From the NCBI RefSeq assembly GCF_031157315.1, contig NZ_JAVIFU010000030.1, forward strand, positions 21,617 through 85,616: a stretch of 64,000 nt of DNA, read 5' to 3'. Source of the stretch: Paenibacillus sp. LHD-38. Its GTDB lineage: Bacteria; Bacillota; Bacilli; Paenibacillales; Paenibacillaceae. Position numbers and translations under genes: made by a program. Shown here in pieces: positions 44,012 through 52,188 of this stretch. How positions within the stretch are numbered: position 1 is the first letter of the stretch; every line of letters starts with the position of its first letter. A model generated the notes under the pieces. The model searched no databases. It saw only the letters and a list, made by a program, of their open reading frames with translations, and had not been told where the DNA came from.

Positions 44012-45588
44012 CTCTCTCTCCCTCCGTATTCAAACCAGTCAAAATCCACAAAATTGTCGCTAGCCATTCCGCTCGATGTGGCATACAGCCCCAAATAAGC
44101 TCCTACAAAACCGCCGGCAACATCCGAGCTGAGCAGCCTGCCGTCAACGTCTTCCGCGAGTGTCTCCCATTGCCCGGACAAAGCGGCATACTGGAAACGA
44201 TAGCTTTGCTGTTCAGCCTCGATTTTGAAGTACAACTTGTTGCCGCTCCATTCCCGTGCCGCCAATATTTGTTCCGCCCCGTCCTTGCGCTCGACTAACC
44301 GCAATAAGCTCGAACCGCGAACCTTCGTATACTCGAAACGCAGCATATATTCATGGTTTTGCAGCAGCACCACGCCCGCCGCCTCGCCATCCAGCCCCGG
44401 AGTGAACTCCATCACCGTACGAGCCGCAAAGCTCATATGCTGCTGCCGCCTTCCGACGAAGCTAGGGTTAACCGGCTGGGCGATCGACTCCGGCTTCAGC
44501 CGCAGCCGGAGAAATCCCGGCCTGTCCGTTAGGCTCCAGAAATCGCCGCGAGGCGTGCGAATGAAATTCCAGCAGTCATCCAGCTCTCCGCTGTCGAAAT
44601 GGTCGCAAGCGGGCTTAGCAGGGAAACGATGCTCCGGCAAATTCGGCCTGCGGGATTGCAGCTCCACTACCCCTTTGCCCGGATTGACGACCGGCCAGCC
44701 GTCTTCCCATTCGACCGGCACAAGAAACGTCTCCCGGCCAAGATTGCGGTAGGGCCCGCCATAAGGACGCGAGGCGAGGCATACCATCCACCATTCGCCG
44801 GCCGTCGACTCAACAAGATCGGCATGCCCGACGTTCGTTATCGCGTATTCCCGTCCCAAATGACGATGCGTCAATATCGGATTTGATTTGCAGCTCTCGT
44901 ACGGGCCCGTCACGGAGATGCTTCTTGCGACGGTTACGGCATGGGTAAATCCGGTGCCGCCCTCGGCAATCAGCAGATAGTAATAGCCGTCTTTCTTGTA
45001 GATATGCGGTCCTTCTTGGGCATGGGCGTTTTTTAGCGCTCCATCCCATAAGCTGTATTTTTCGCCGATCAGCCTTTTGCCCTCGATATCGAACTGCTGC
45101 AGCCATATTTCCATATGCTTTGGATACTGCTGTCCGCTCGGAGGGACGCGATTCGCCATCACGTAAGCCCTGCCGTCGTCGTCGAAGAAAAAAGAAGTAT
45201 CGATGCCCGGGGCATCCGTCAGCCAGACCGGATCGGACCAGTCACCTGCCGGGTCCTCCGCTGTCACATAGAAATTACGGCGAGCTCCTGTCTGGCTGAC
45301 GACGAATGTCGTGATCATATAGAATAAACCAGCATGGTGACGGATCGTAGCTGCGTATATCCCTTTGGAGCAGGGCGTGCCGTCCAGATCCAGTTGAGAA
45401 GGCCGGTCAAGCACATGGCCCAGCTGCTGCCAATGGACGAGATCCTTGCTGTGAAACAAAGGGACGCCCGGGTAATATTCAAAACTTGAAGTGACCATAT
45501 AATAATCTTCGCCAACCCGGCAAATCGACGGATCGGGATAAAAGCCCGGCAGGATTGGATTGTTGAACGTTTCTTTCGAGTGGCTCAT
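44008..45588 (-). CDS. GH43-family beta-xylosidase/arabinofuranosidase-like enzyme
   Basis: About 526 residues, no signal peptide. NNPILPGFYPDPSICRVGEDYYMVTSSFEYYPGVP in two pieces is the start typical of the GH43_11-type xylosidases; the other catalytic acids are in GIDTSFFFDDDGRAY and HAQEGPHIYKKDGYY. A C-terminal sandwich (about 325-526) ends FDWFEYGG. It is paralogous to the next gene in layout but clearly different in sequence. ATG 45588 overlaps the GH105 stop by 4 bp, with GGGAGGGG 8 nt before; the longer frame to 45636 is not needed. Confidence 0.93.
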   Translation of the reverse strand: MSHSKETFNNPILPGFYPDPSICRVGEDYYMVTSSFEYYPGVPLFHSKDLVHWQQLGHVLDRPSQLDLDGTPCSKGIYAATIRHHAGLFYMITTFVVSQTGARRNFYVTAEDPAGDWSDPVWLTDAPGIDTSFFFDDDGRAYVMANRVPPSGQQYPKHMEIWLQQFDIEGKRLIGEKYSLWDGALKNAHAQEGPHIYKKDGYYYLLIAEGGTGFTHAVTVARSISVTGPYESCKSNPILTHRHLGREYAITNVGHADLVESTAGEWWMVCLASRPYGGPYRNLGRETFLVPVEWEDGWPVVNPGKGVVELQSRRPNLPEHRFPAKPACDHFDSGELDDCWNFIRTPRGDFWSLTDRPGFLRLRLKPESIAQPVNPSFVGRRQQHMSFAARTVMEFTPGLDGEAAGVVLLQNHEYMLRFEYTKVRGSSLLRLVERKDGAEQILAAREWSGNKLYFKIEAEQQSYRFQYAALSGQWETLAEDVDGRLLSSDVAGGFVGAYLGLYATSSGMASDNFVDFDWFEYGGRER

Positions 45589-46718
45589 CCCTTGGACCCC
45601 TCCCTGCTCGCATACCATGATTCCATCTCGGTGCAAGCCAGTATAAAAGCGCCTACGCCATGCAGGTCGTTCTCACTGACGGGTCTGGCAACGTAGTAGT
45701 CATATTCTCCCGCAGAGGTGCCAATGCAAATATCCGGAACGATGATGCCCAGGTCATCCTGCTTAAGACGGGCAATAAGACCTTCATACCCTTTCCAGGC
45801 CGCATTCATCTGTTCCCCGTCGATGCATCCGTGCTTTGCGGCTTTGGCGATCGTATAGACAAACAAGCTGGTACAGGACGTTTCGAGCCAATTGTCAGCC
45901 CGGTCTCCTTGATCGACCACCTGATACCATAGACCGCTTTCCGCATCCTGAAACCGAATCAGTGCCGTCGCGAACATGCCCAGCGCTTCCTTCCATTCCA
46001 TTGCGGCAGGATGCGAAGCGGGCAAACGATCGAGAAAGTCAGCCAATGCCATTCCGTACCAGCCTAATGACCGGCCCCACAGCTCGGGTGAGCATCCGGT
46101 TGCCGGATCGGCCCAAGGGAATTGCCGGCTTTCGTCATAGGCATGAAACAACAGGCCTGTATCTTCGTCGGTCATGCGCCTCCGCATGAGCCGCTCCCAT
46201 TCCGTTACCATAGCAATCAAGCTTTCATCGTCATAGCGATTAGCATATTCAAGCGCGAACACGCCGCCCATATACAAACCATCCAGCCACATCTGACGCG
46301 GATATTTGTCTTTATGCCAAAACGCTCCCTCCGAAGTACGGTTCAACGTGCCGAACAATCCTCGAAGCTTCTCGATCGCCGTGCGATAACGCGAATCGCC
46401 AAGACCGTTATCATCAAGAGGGAACAGGAGCAAGCCCGGCATAATGGCATCCAGTTCATCGCGTGCAAACAGAAAATTGCCATATTCATCGATTAAATGA
46501 TCCACATATTGCTTGGGATAGTTCCGGTATGCTTCATTGCCGGTTCTTGACCATACCTGCAGCATCCCATGAAGGAAAATGCCTTGATGGTAATGCCATC
46601 TATTCTCAGGAGGAAGCTGCGGCGGGGTATAGCGGGCCATTAAGGAATCGCAAGCGGCTTGCGCCCACTGCAAAGGCGTGAACGCGGCTTGAGCTGCCAC
46701 AAGGTTAGTATAATTCAT
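45585..46718 (-). CDS. GH105 unsaturated rhamnogalacturonyl hydrolase (YteR/YesR-like)
   Basis: 377 residues, an alpha6/alpha6 barrel without signal peptide. Key motifs: WHYHQGIFLHGMLQVW, the catalytic Asp in RQMWLDGLYMGGVFALEYA, ELWGRSLGWYGMALADFL and DNWLETSCTSLFVY. It hydrates the 4,5-unsaturated uronic acid left at the non-reducing end by pectate or rhamnogalacturonan lyases, so it uses the products of the extracellular PL1 enzyme or a related lyase. It lies between the permease genes and the GH43/GH28 genes. Confidence 0.93.
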   Translation of the reverse strand: MNYTNLVAAQAAFTPLQWAQAACDSLMARYTPPQLPPENRWHYHQGIFLHGMLQVWSRTGNEAYRNYPKQYVDHLIDEYGNFLFARDELDAIMPGLLLFPLDDNGLGDSRYRTAIEKLRGLFGTLNRTSEGAFWHKDKYPRQMWLDGLYMGGVFALEYANRYDDESLIAMVTEWERLMRRRMTDEDTGLLFHAYDESRQFPWADPATGCSPELWGRSLGWYGMALADFLDRLPASHPAAMEWKEALGMFATALIRFQDAESGLWYQVVDQGDRADNWLETSCTSLFVYTIAKAAKHGCIDGEQMNAAWKGYEGLIARLKQDDLGIIVPDICIGTSAGEYDYYVARPVSENDLHGVGAFILACTEMESWYASREGSKG

Positions 46719-46757
46719 CGAGCCAAATGCTCCTTTCGTATTGAAACCGATTACGGT

Positions 46758-47636
46758 TTACCCTTTTATCGAACCAATTAGCGCGCCTTTGGCGAAATGC
46801 TTTTGCAAGAACGGATAGACGATTAGAATCGGCACCGTGGCGACGACGATAACAGCCATCTTAATGGTCTGCTGCGGCGGCATCACATAGCCGTTGCCCA
46901 TATCCGACGTATCGCCCGCAAGTCCGCTCGCCAGTACGACGATTTGCCGAAGTATAACCTGTACTGGCCACTTGTCTGCATCGTTCAAATAGAGAATGGC
47001 CGGCAAGTACGTATTCCAATAGTTTACGGCATAGAATAAGGAGATCGTCGCAACCGCCGGCATGGAGAGCGGAAGTACAATTCTTGTAAAGATCGCCCAA
47101 TAGCCCGCTCCGTCCATCTTCGCCGACTCTTCCAAACCATCCGGCAAATTTTGAAAAAAGTTTCTCATGATGATGAGATTGAATGCATTGACAGCCGTCG
47201 GAACGAACAAGGAAGTATAGGAGTCAATTAGCCCCATTTCCTTAACGACCAGGAAGCTGGGAATCAGACCGCCGCTGAAAAGCATCGTGAATACGACGAT
47301 AAAGTTGATCGTTTTTCTGCCTAATAGCTGCGGCTTGGATAAACCGTACGCCATAAACGATGTAAGCAGCATGCTGAACAGAGTTCCGGCAAACGTCACG
47401 CCAACCGAGACGCCAAGTGACTTAAAGATTGTATTCGTTGAAAAAATAAAACGGTAAGCATCCAGCGACCAAACCGTCGGGATAATAACGAATTGCTTGC
47501 GGGCAAGCTCACCCACAGTCGTAAAGGAGCCTGCTACGACGTTGATAAACGGTAAAATCATAACAAGAGCTATGATGGACAGCAGCGCATAGTTAACGGT
47601 GTCAAAAATCCGTCCGCCTAATGTTTGATCCTTCAT
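46758..47636 (-). CDS. ABC transporter permease, LplC/YtcP-like
   Basis: About 292 residues with six spans. The inner-membrane permease motif is near the middle, GLEESAKMDGAGYWAIFTRIVLPLSMP, the EAA loop that contacts the ATPase. It ends KHFAKGALIGSIKG, typical of this carbohydrate ABC branch. ATG 47636 has AAGGAGG 11 nt before; the longer frame to 47702 overlaps the other permease gene. No ATPase gene is nearby; this family usually shares an MsmX-type ATPase encoded elsewhere. Confidence 0.93.
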   Translation of the reverse strand: MKDQTLGGRIFDTVNYALLSIIALVMILPFINVVAGSFTTVGELARKQFVIIPTVWSLDAYRFIFSTNTIFKSLGVSVGVTFAGTLFSMLLTSFMAYGLSKPQLLGRKTINFIVVFTMLFSGGLIPSFLVVKEMGLIDSYTSLFVPTAVNAFNLIIMRNFFQNLPDGLEESAKMDGAGYWAIFTRIVLPLSMPAVATISLFYAVNYWNTYLPAILYLNDADKWPVQVILRQIVVLASGLAGDTSDMGNGYVMPPQQTIKMAVIVVATVPILIVYPFLQKHFAKGALIGSIKG

Positions 47637-47662
47637 TCGTGGTGTGTCCTCCTTTTCATTTA

Positions 47663-48622
47663 TTAATAAACGCCTTCTTCGCCTGCTTTCTTGGAAAGCC
47701 AATTCGCACCCATCACGAGGATGAGTCCAACGATTGATTTGAAAAAGCCTACCGCCGTACTGTAGCTGTACTCGCCTTGCTTCAAGCCAGCCGTATAGAC
47801 ATACGTATCGAAAATTTCCGCTACCTCTCGGTTCATCGAGTTCAATAGAAGATAAATATGTTCGAATCCAAGCTCCAGCACATCCCCGATTTTCAAGATG
47901 AGCAGAACAATAATAACGCTTCTAATCGACGGGAGGGTAATATGCCAGATTTGGCGCAATCGGCCGGCTCCATCCATCCGCGCCGCTTCATACAACTGCG
48001 GATCGATGGCTGCCATTGCCGCCAAATAAATAATCGTTCCCCATCCGGCTTCACGCCAAATGATTTGCAGCACATACATTGGACGAAACCATCCGTTGCT
48101 CATTAGAAAATTGATTTTCTCCAAACCCATCATCACAAGCAGCTCATTGATCAGCCCTCTATCCATGGAGAGCATGATGAACGAGATCGATACAATAATC
48201 ACCCATGACATAAAATGCGGAATATATACAATCGTCTGTACAAATCGCTTAAAGAAGGAGTGCCTTACTTCATTCAGCATAACCGCGATAATAATCGGAA
48301 CCGGAAAGAAAAATACTAGATTCAAAGCAAATAATATTAACGTATTGCCCAAAATCATAAAGAAATCAGGCTCTTGAAATAATCGGGAAAAATGCTCAAA
48401 CCCTACCCATTCACTGCCGCCGATCCCTTTATACGGCTTGTAATCCTGGAAGGCAATCGCGATCCCTCCAATAGGCACGTATTTGAAAATAATAAAGAAC
48501 AGCAAACCCGGAATAATCATCAGATAGAGCGCCCGGTCTTTCCACACTTGTCCCAATCTGCCTCTCCTTCGTTTCATCCGCGAAGCCGGAGCCGCAGCTG
48601 TCCTGACCGTTGCTTCATTCAT
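47663..48622 (-). CDS. ABC transporter permease, LplB/YteP-like
   Basis: 319 residues, six spans. Starts with a basic cytosolic tail (RMKRRRGRLGQVWKDRALYLMIIPGL), then VPIGGIAIAFQDYKPYKGI, and the EAA loop LYEAARMDGAGRLRQIWHITLPSI. It ends KSIVGLILVMGANWLSKKAGEEGVY. It pairs with the next permease and the binding protein upstream to import pectin-derived oligosaccharides. Confidence 0.94.
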   Translation of the reverse strand: MNEATVRTAAAPASRMKRRRGRLGQVWKDRALYLMIIPGLLFFIIFKYVPIGGIAIAFQDYKPYKGIGGSEWVGFEHFSRLFQEPDFFMILGNTLILFALNLVFFFPVPIIIAVMLNEVRHSFFKRFVQTIVYIPHFMSWVIIVSISFIMLSMDRGLINELLVMMGLEKINFLMSNGWFRPMYVLQIIWREAGWGTIIYLAAMAAIDPQLYEAARMDGAGRLRQIWHITLPSIRSVIIVLLILKIGDVLELGFEHIYLLLNSMNREVAEIFDTYVYTAGLKQGEYSYSTAVGFFKSIVGLILVMGANWLSKKAGEEGVY

Positions 48623-48711
48623 GCATAACCCATCCTTTCTCAGCAGGACTTAAAGGAGGCTGCTCAATCAACAGCCCCATATGCTTACTGCTTCCATGTT
48701 ATTTTTAATCG

Positions 48712-50250
48712 CTATTCGTTCGAGTTGTATTCTTCAATCATTTGCTGTCCGCCATCTTTCAACCACTTTTCGACCGCAGCCTGGAATCCGGCTTCGTCAA
48801 TGTCGCCCAGGATGTATTTATAAGTAGCGTCTTTGATAATCTCGGAGAGGCGGACTCCCTTCTCAATCTTCGTCTTAGACTCCAGTGCAACCGTTGGGTC
48901 AGTGATCAGAATACTTTCATTGTCTTTAATCAGCTCTTCGGACTTCGCTTTCACCGGCAGCGGGTACGTCGGATCAAGCAATTCGGCAATCGTGCTCTGC
49001 CCGCCGATTTGGAAGCTCAGATATGGCTTTGTTTCACGATTTGTCAGCTTCGTGTCTTCGGAAGGCACCACAAGGTTGTCTTGCAAAGTGTAATGCTCTC
49101 CCTCGATGCCCCATTGCACGACATTGGAAAGTTCAGGCGACATCAGCTCGTTGAAAAATGATAATACTTGCTTCAGTTCTTCTTCCGATTTGACCGCCGA
49201 TTTAGGGAACAGGAATACGGAACCGTAGCCGGCTGTCGACCAGATGCCTGTGCCTTTCGGACCTTCGATGCGGTTCTGGATATCCAGCTCGCCGGCGGCA
49301 TTGATTTCCTTCACTTTCGGATCCATGCTTTGCACATCGCCCAAAGCGCCGATGTATACCCCTGCTTTGCCCGTCGCGAATAGATTTTGTTGATCGTTTT
49401 TAGCCGTTACTGGAAAATCCTGATTGATCAATCCTTCTACATGCAGCTTCTTGAAAAAGTTCATCGTATCCATATATTCAGCAAACATAAACTCAGGAGC
49501 CAGCTTGCCCTCTTTCTCTCCCCAGCCGTTAGGTGTTCCGAAATAGGAACTGACTGTCTTGAACGCGCCGTAAATCAAATCGCTGCGATCCGTCAAACCA
49601 ATCGTATCTTGCTTGCCGTTGCCATCAGGATCCTGCTCTTTAAACGCCTTCAGCATGTTGTACAACTCATCGATGGTTTTTGGAGCGGCTAACCCCAATT
49701 TGTCTGCCCAGTCTTTGCGGAAAATAATGCCTTGGCGGGAGAGTACAGATTCACGGTAAAGCGCATATATCTTGCCGCCTACCGAGGTATTATTCAGAAC
49801 ATCCTTGTTCAGCTTTGTCAAATTTGGAAATTGATCGATGAACGGTCCAATCTCCCAAAATTGTCCATCCTTGATAGCGTCGCGGAACAAACCGAGCGAC
49901 TCTGCGTTTTTCAATTGAACGGCTTGCGGCAGGGATCCTGTCGCGAAAGCAGCATTTAGCTTGTCGTCATAGCTGCCGTCAGGTACCCATTGAATATCCA
50001 GTTGCGTATTTGTTTTCTCTTCAAGTAGTTTTTCGATCTTGTCGGAAGGAACCTCCGGCTCATGCAAGTCCAGCATGACGGATAATTTGAGTGGCTCCGC
50101 AGGTTTCTCCGTACTTTGCGCAGCACCCTCATTAGGCTTCTGCGTCGCTTCAATATTTTTTGTTTCACCTGCATTGTTATTGCCGCATCCAGCTACAAGA
50201 GCCATTGATACAGCAGCGGCAGCTAGTACGATTGCACTTTTTCTCTTCAT
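48712..50250 (-). CDS. Extracellular solute-binding lipoprotein (LplA/YtcQ-like) for oligosaccharides
   Basis: About 512 residues. ATG 50250 (GGAGG 9 nt before) opens a lipoprotein signal MKRKSAIVLAAAAVSMALVA with Cys22. The mature part starts with a Thr/Glu-rich linker and the type-1 binding fold: NTQLDIQWVPDGSYDDKLNAAFATGSLP, RKDWADKLGL, DPDGNGKQDTIGLTDRSDL. It is the first gene of the operon with both permeases and GH105/GH43/GH28. The longer frame to 50490 includes non-conserved leader. It is paralogous to 50515-52044. Confidence 0.93.
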   Translation of the reverse strand: MKRKSAIVLAAAAVSMALVAGCGNNNAGETKNIEATQKPNEGAAQSTEKPAEPLKLSVMLDLHEPEVPSDKIEKLLEEKTNTQLDIQWVPDGSYDDKLNAAFATGSLPQAVQLKNAESLGLFRDAIKDGQFWEIGPFIDQFPNLTKLNKDVLNNTSVGGKIYALYRESVLSRQGIIFRKDWADKLGLAAPKTIDELYNMLKAFKEQDPDGNGKQDTIGLTDRSDLIYGAFKTVSSYFGTPNGWGEKEGKLAPEFMFAEYMDTMNFFKKLHVEGLINQDFPVTAKNDQQNLFATGKAGVYIGALGDVQSMDPKVKEINAAGELDIQNRIEGPKGTGIWSTAGYGSVFLFPKSAVKSEEELKQVLSFFNELMSPELSNVVQWGIEGEHYTLQDNLVVPSEDTKLTNRETKPYLSFQIGGQSTIAELLDPTYPLPVKAKSEELIKDNESILITDPTVALESKTKIEKGVRLSEIIKDATYKYILGDIDEAGFQAAVEKWLKDGGQQMIEEYNSNE

Positions 50251-50452
50251 TCGGCTGACCTCCGTTTTTTGTTGTTTCCGTTGCCTCATCAATATAAGCG
50301 TACAGTCGCCATTCCGAGAATAATCTCTGGATATGTTGCTGCAAACCCTTGCTGCTGCTGCATTTCGCCGTTTGCCCAAGGTCAGATCAAATGCAAGGAT
50401 TATGCTGATTATTGGGAAGAACGCAGTCCGATCATGCAAAAAAAACATGTAA

Positions 50453-50497
50453 AAGGGCCTTGGCAGAAGCGATGGCATTCGCTCTGACAAGACCCTT
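50453..50497 (-). terminator. Terminator between the two solute-binding protein genes
   Basis: AAGGGcCTTGgCAGA pairs with TCTGaCAAGaCCCTT around GCGATGGCATTCGC, itself able to pair GCGA/TCGC. On the minus strand TTTTACATG and then an eight-T run follow. The next 200 bp should hold the promoter of the downstream operon. Confidence 0.75.
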
Positions 50498-50514
50498 AGG
50501 ATACGTCTATTAGA

Positions 50515-52044
50515 TTATTGATCTTGCTGCTTGCGGTACGCCTCGGAAAATTCCTCGATCACCTTCGCGCCGCCTTGTTCCTTCCACTCCGCTATCGCAG
50601 AATCGAAACCTGCTTCGTCGATCTCTCCGATTATAAAATTATATGTTGCGTCGCTTATGATCGTCTGCAGCATTACACCTTTATTGTTATACGTAACAGA
50701 CTCTAACGATTCCGTTGGATCATGGATCAATTGTTGGTCATTATCCTTCACCAATTGCTCTGCCTTCACTCTTGTCGGCCATGAATAGCCGACATCCAGC
50801 AGGCCTGGAATCGTACTGTGCCCCCCGATCTGCAAAGCGAGGTACGGTCTGACCTCTTCACTGAGACGGGCATAGTCATCGGAAGGAATGACTTTTCCCT
50901 CCTCCACCCTATAATGCTCGTTCTCCATACCCCAATAGATCATATTGGCAATTTCCGGTTCCATCAATTGATCGAAGAAGGCAAGCACTTCCCTGAGCCT
51001 ATCTTCTGTGGGAATTGCCGATTTCGGGAAAAGCACGATCGAGCCATAACCCGGCGTTGACCATATGCCGTAGCCTTTCGGGCCCTTTACACGGTTCTCA
51101 ACGTCAAGACTCGCTTCCGGATGCTGTTCCTTCAATTTGGCATAGAGGCTGACAACATCGCCTAATGCGCCAATATATACGCCGGCTTTGCCGTCAATGA
51201 AAAGCTGCTGCTGATCCACCTTCCCCATCACGGGAAAATCGACGTTCATTAATTGCTCTTGATGGAGCTTACGGAAAAACTTCATTGTTTCCATATATTC
51301 GGTAAACATAAATTCGGGCTGCAGCCGTCCATCATTTACTCCCCATTCATTCGGCGTACCGAAATAAGAGCTTACTGTCTTGAACGCTCCGTAGATGAGA
51401 TCGTTTCGATCCGTTAATCCTATTGTATCCGCCATGCCATTTCCATCCGGATCATCCAGCGTGAACCGCTTGATCATCGTGTACAACTTATCGACTGTGG
51501 CAGGCGACTGCAGCCCCAGCCGTTCTGCCCAATCCTGCCGGTAGATGACGCCTTGCCGGGACAGAGGCCGCTCCTGATACAGACCATACCATTTGCCGTC
51601 AACGGCTGTATTGCTCAATACCTCACGATTAAGACGTTTCAAGTTCGGATATTGGTCCAGCATGGTGCCGATCTCCCAAAACTGACCATCGCGAATGGCG
51701 CTGCGTAACATAACAAGCGAAGCGCTATTTTTCAGAAATACCGCCTGCGGCAAACTTTCAGTCGCAAGCGCGGCATTCAATTTTTCCTCATAGCTGCCGT
51801 CAGGGACCCATTGTATGTCGAGCATCGTGCCCGTCTTCTCTTCCAGCATACGTTCTATTCGGTCCGGAGGAACCGTCGAAGTATGTAAATTGGCTAATAT
51901 TGAAATGGCTGCCGATTGGCTGCCTTTCTTTTCATTCTTCAATGTTTTAACATTATTGTTGTCGTCCCCTGCACGAGCACATCCACCCGCCAGCAGCAAA
52001 ATAGTGATAAGCAGCATACAGCAACGCCACCGATTCCTTCTCAC
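50515..52044 (-). CDS. Second extracellular solute-binding lipoprotein, paralogue without its own permeases
   Basis: 509 residues from GTG 52044 (AGGAGGT 9 nt before). Lipoprotein signal CCMLLITILLLAGGCARAG. The body closely parallels the next binding protein along its whole length: TMLDIQWVPDGSYEEKLNAALATESLP, SRQGVIYRQDWAERLGLQSP, DPDGNGMADTIGLTDRNDLIYGAFKTVSSYFGTPNEWG in parts. It is followed by a terminator, so is probably transcribed alone, and is divergent from the AraC regulator at 52189. It may share the permeases or present ligand to that membrane regulator. Confidence 0.92.
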   Translation of the reverse strand: MRRNRWRCCMLLITILLLAGGCARAGDDNNNVKTLKNEKKGSQSAAISILANLHTSTVPPDRIERMLEEKTGTMLDIQWVPDGSYEEKLNAALATESLPQAVFLKNSASLVMLRSAIRDGQFWEIGTMLDQYPNLKRLNREVLSNTAVDGKWYGLYQERPLSRQGVIYRQDWAERLGLQSPATVDKLYTMIKRFTLDDPDGNGMADTIGLTDRNDLIYGAFKTVSSYFGTPNEWGVNDGRLQPEFMFTEYMETMKFFRKLHQEQLMNVDFPVMGKVDQQQLFIDGKAGVYIGALGDVVSLYAKLKEQHPEASLDVENRVKGPKGYGIWSTPGYGSIVLFPKSAIPTEDRLREVLAFFDQLMEPEIANMIYWGMENEHYRVEEGKVIPSDDYARLSEEVRPYLALQIGGHSTIPGLLDVGYSWPTRVKAEQLVKDNDQQLIHDPTESLESVTYNNKGVMLQTIISDATYNFIIGEIDEAGFDSAIAEWKEQGGAKVIEEFSEAYRKQQDQ

Positions 52045-52188
52045 TCGCGCTTACCTCCTAATTTTTAGCCTTGAGGTTCCAAATCAACTCTATTATCTAT
52101 GGATGTCGTTTTTTTGTACAGCATTACTTGTGCCTGTTCCTTCATTTGAGTAGAATGGAAACATCATCTGTTTGAAAGGCTGATTGGA

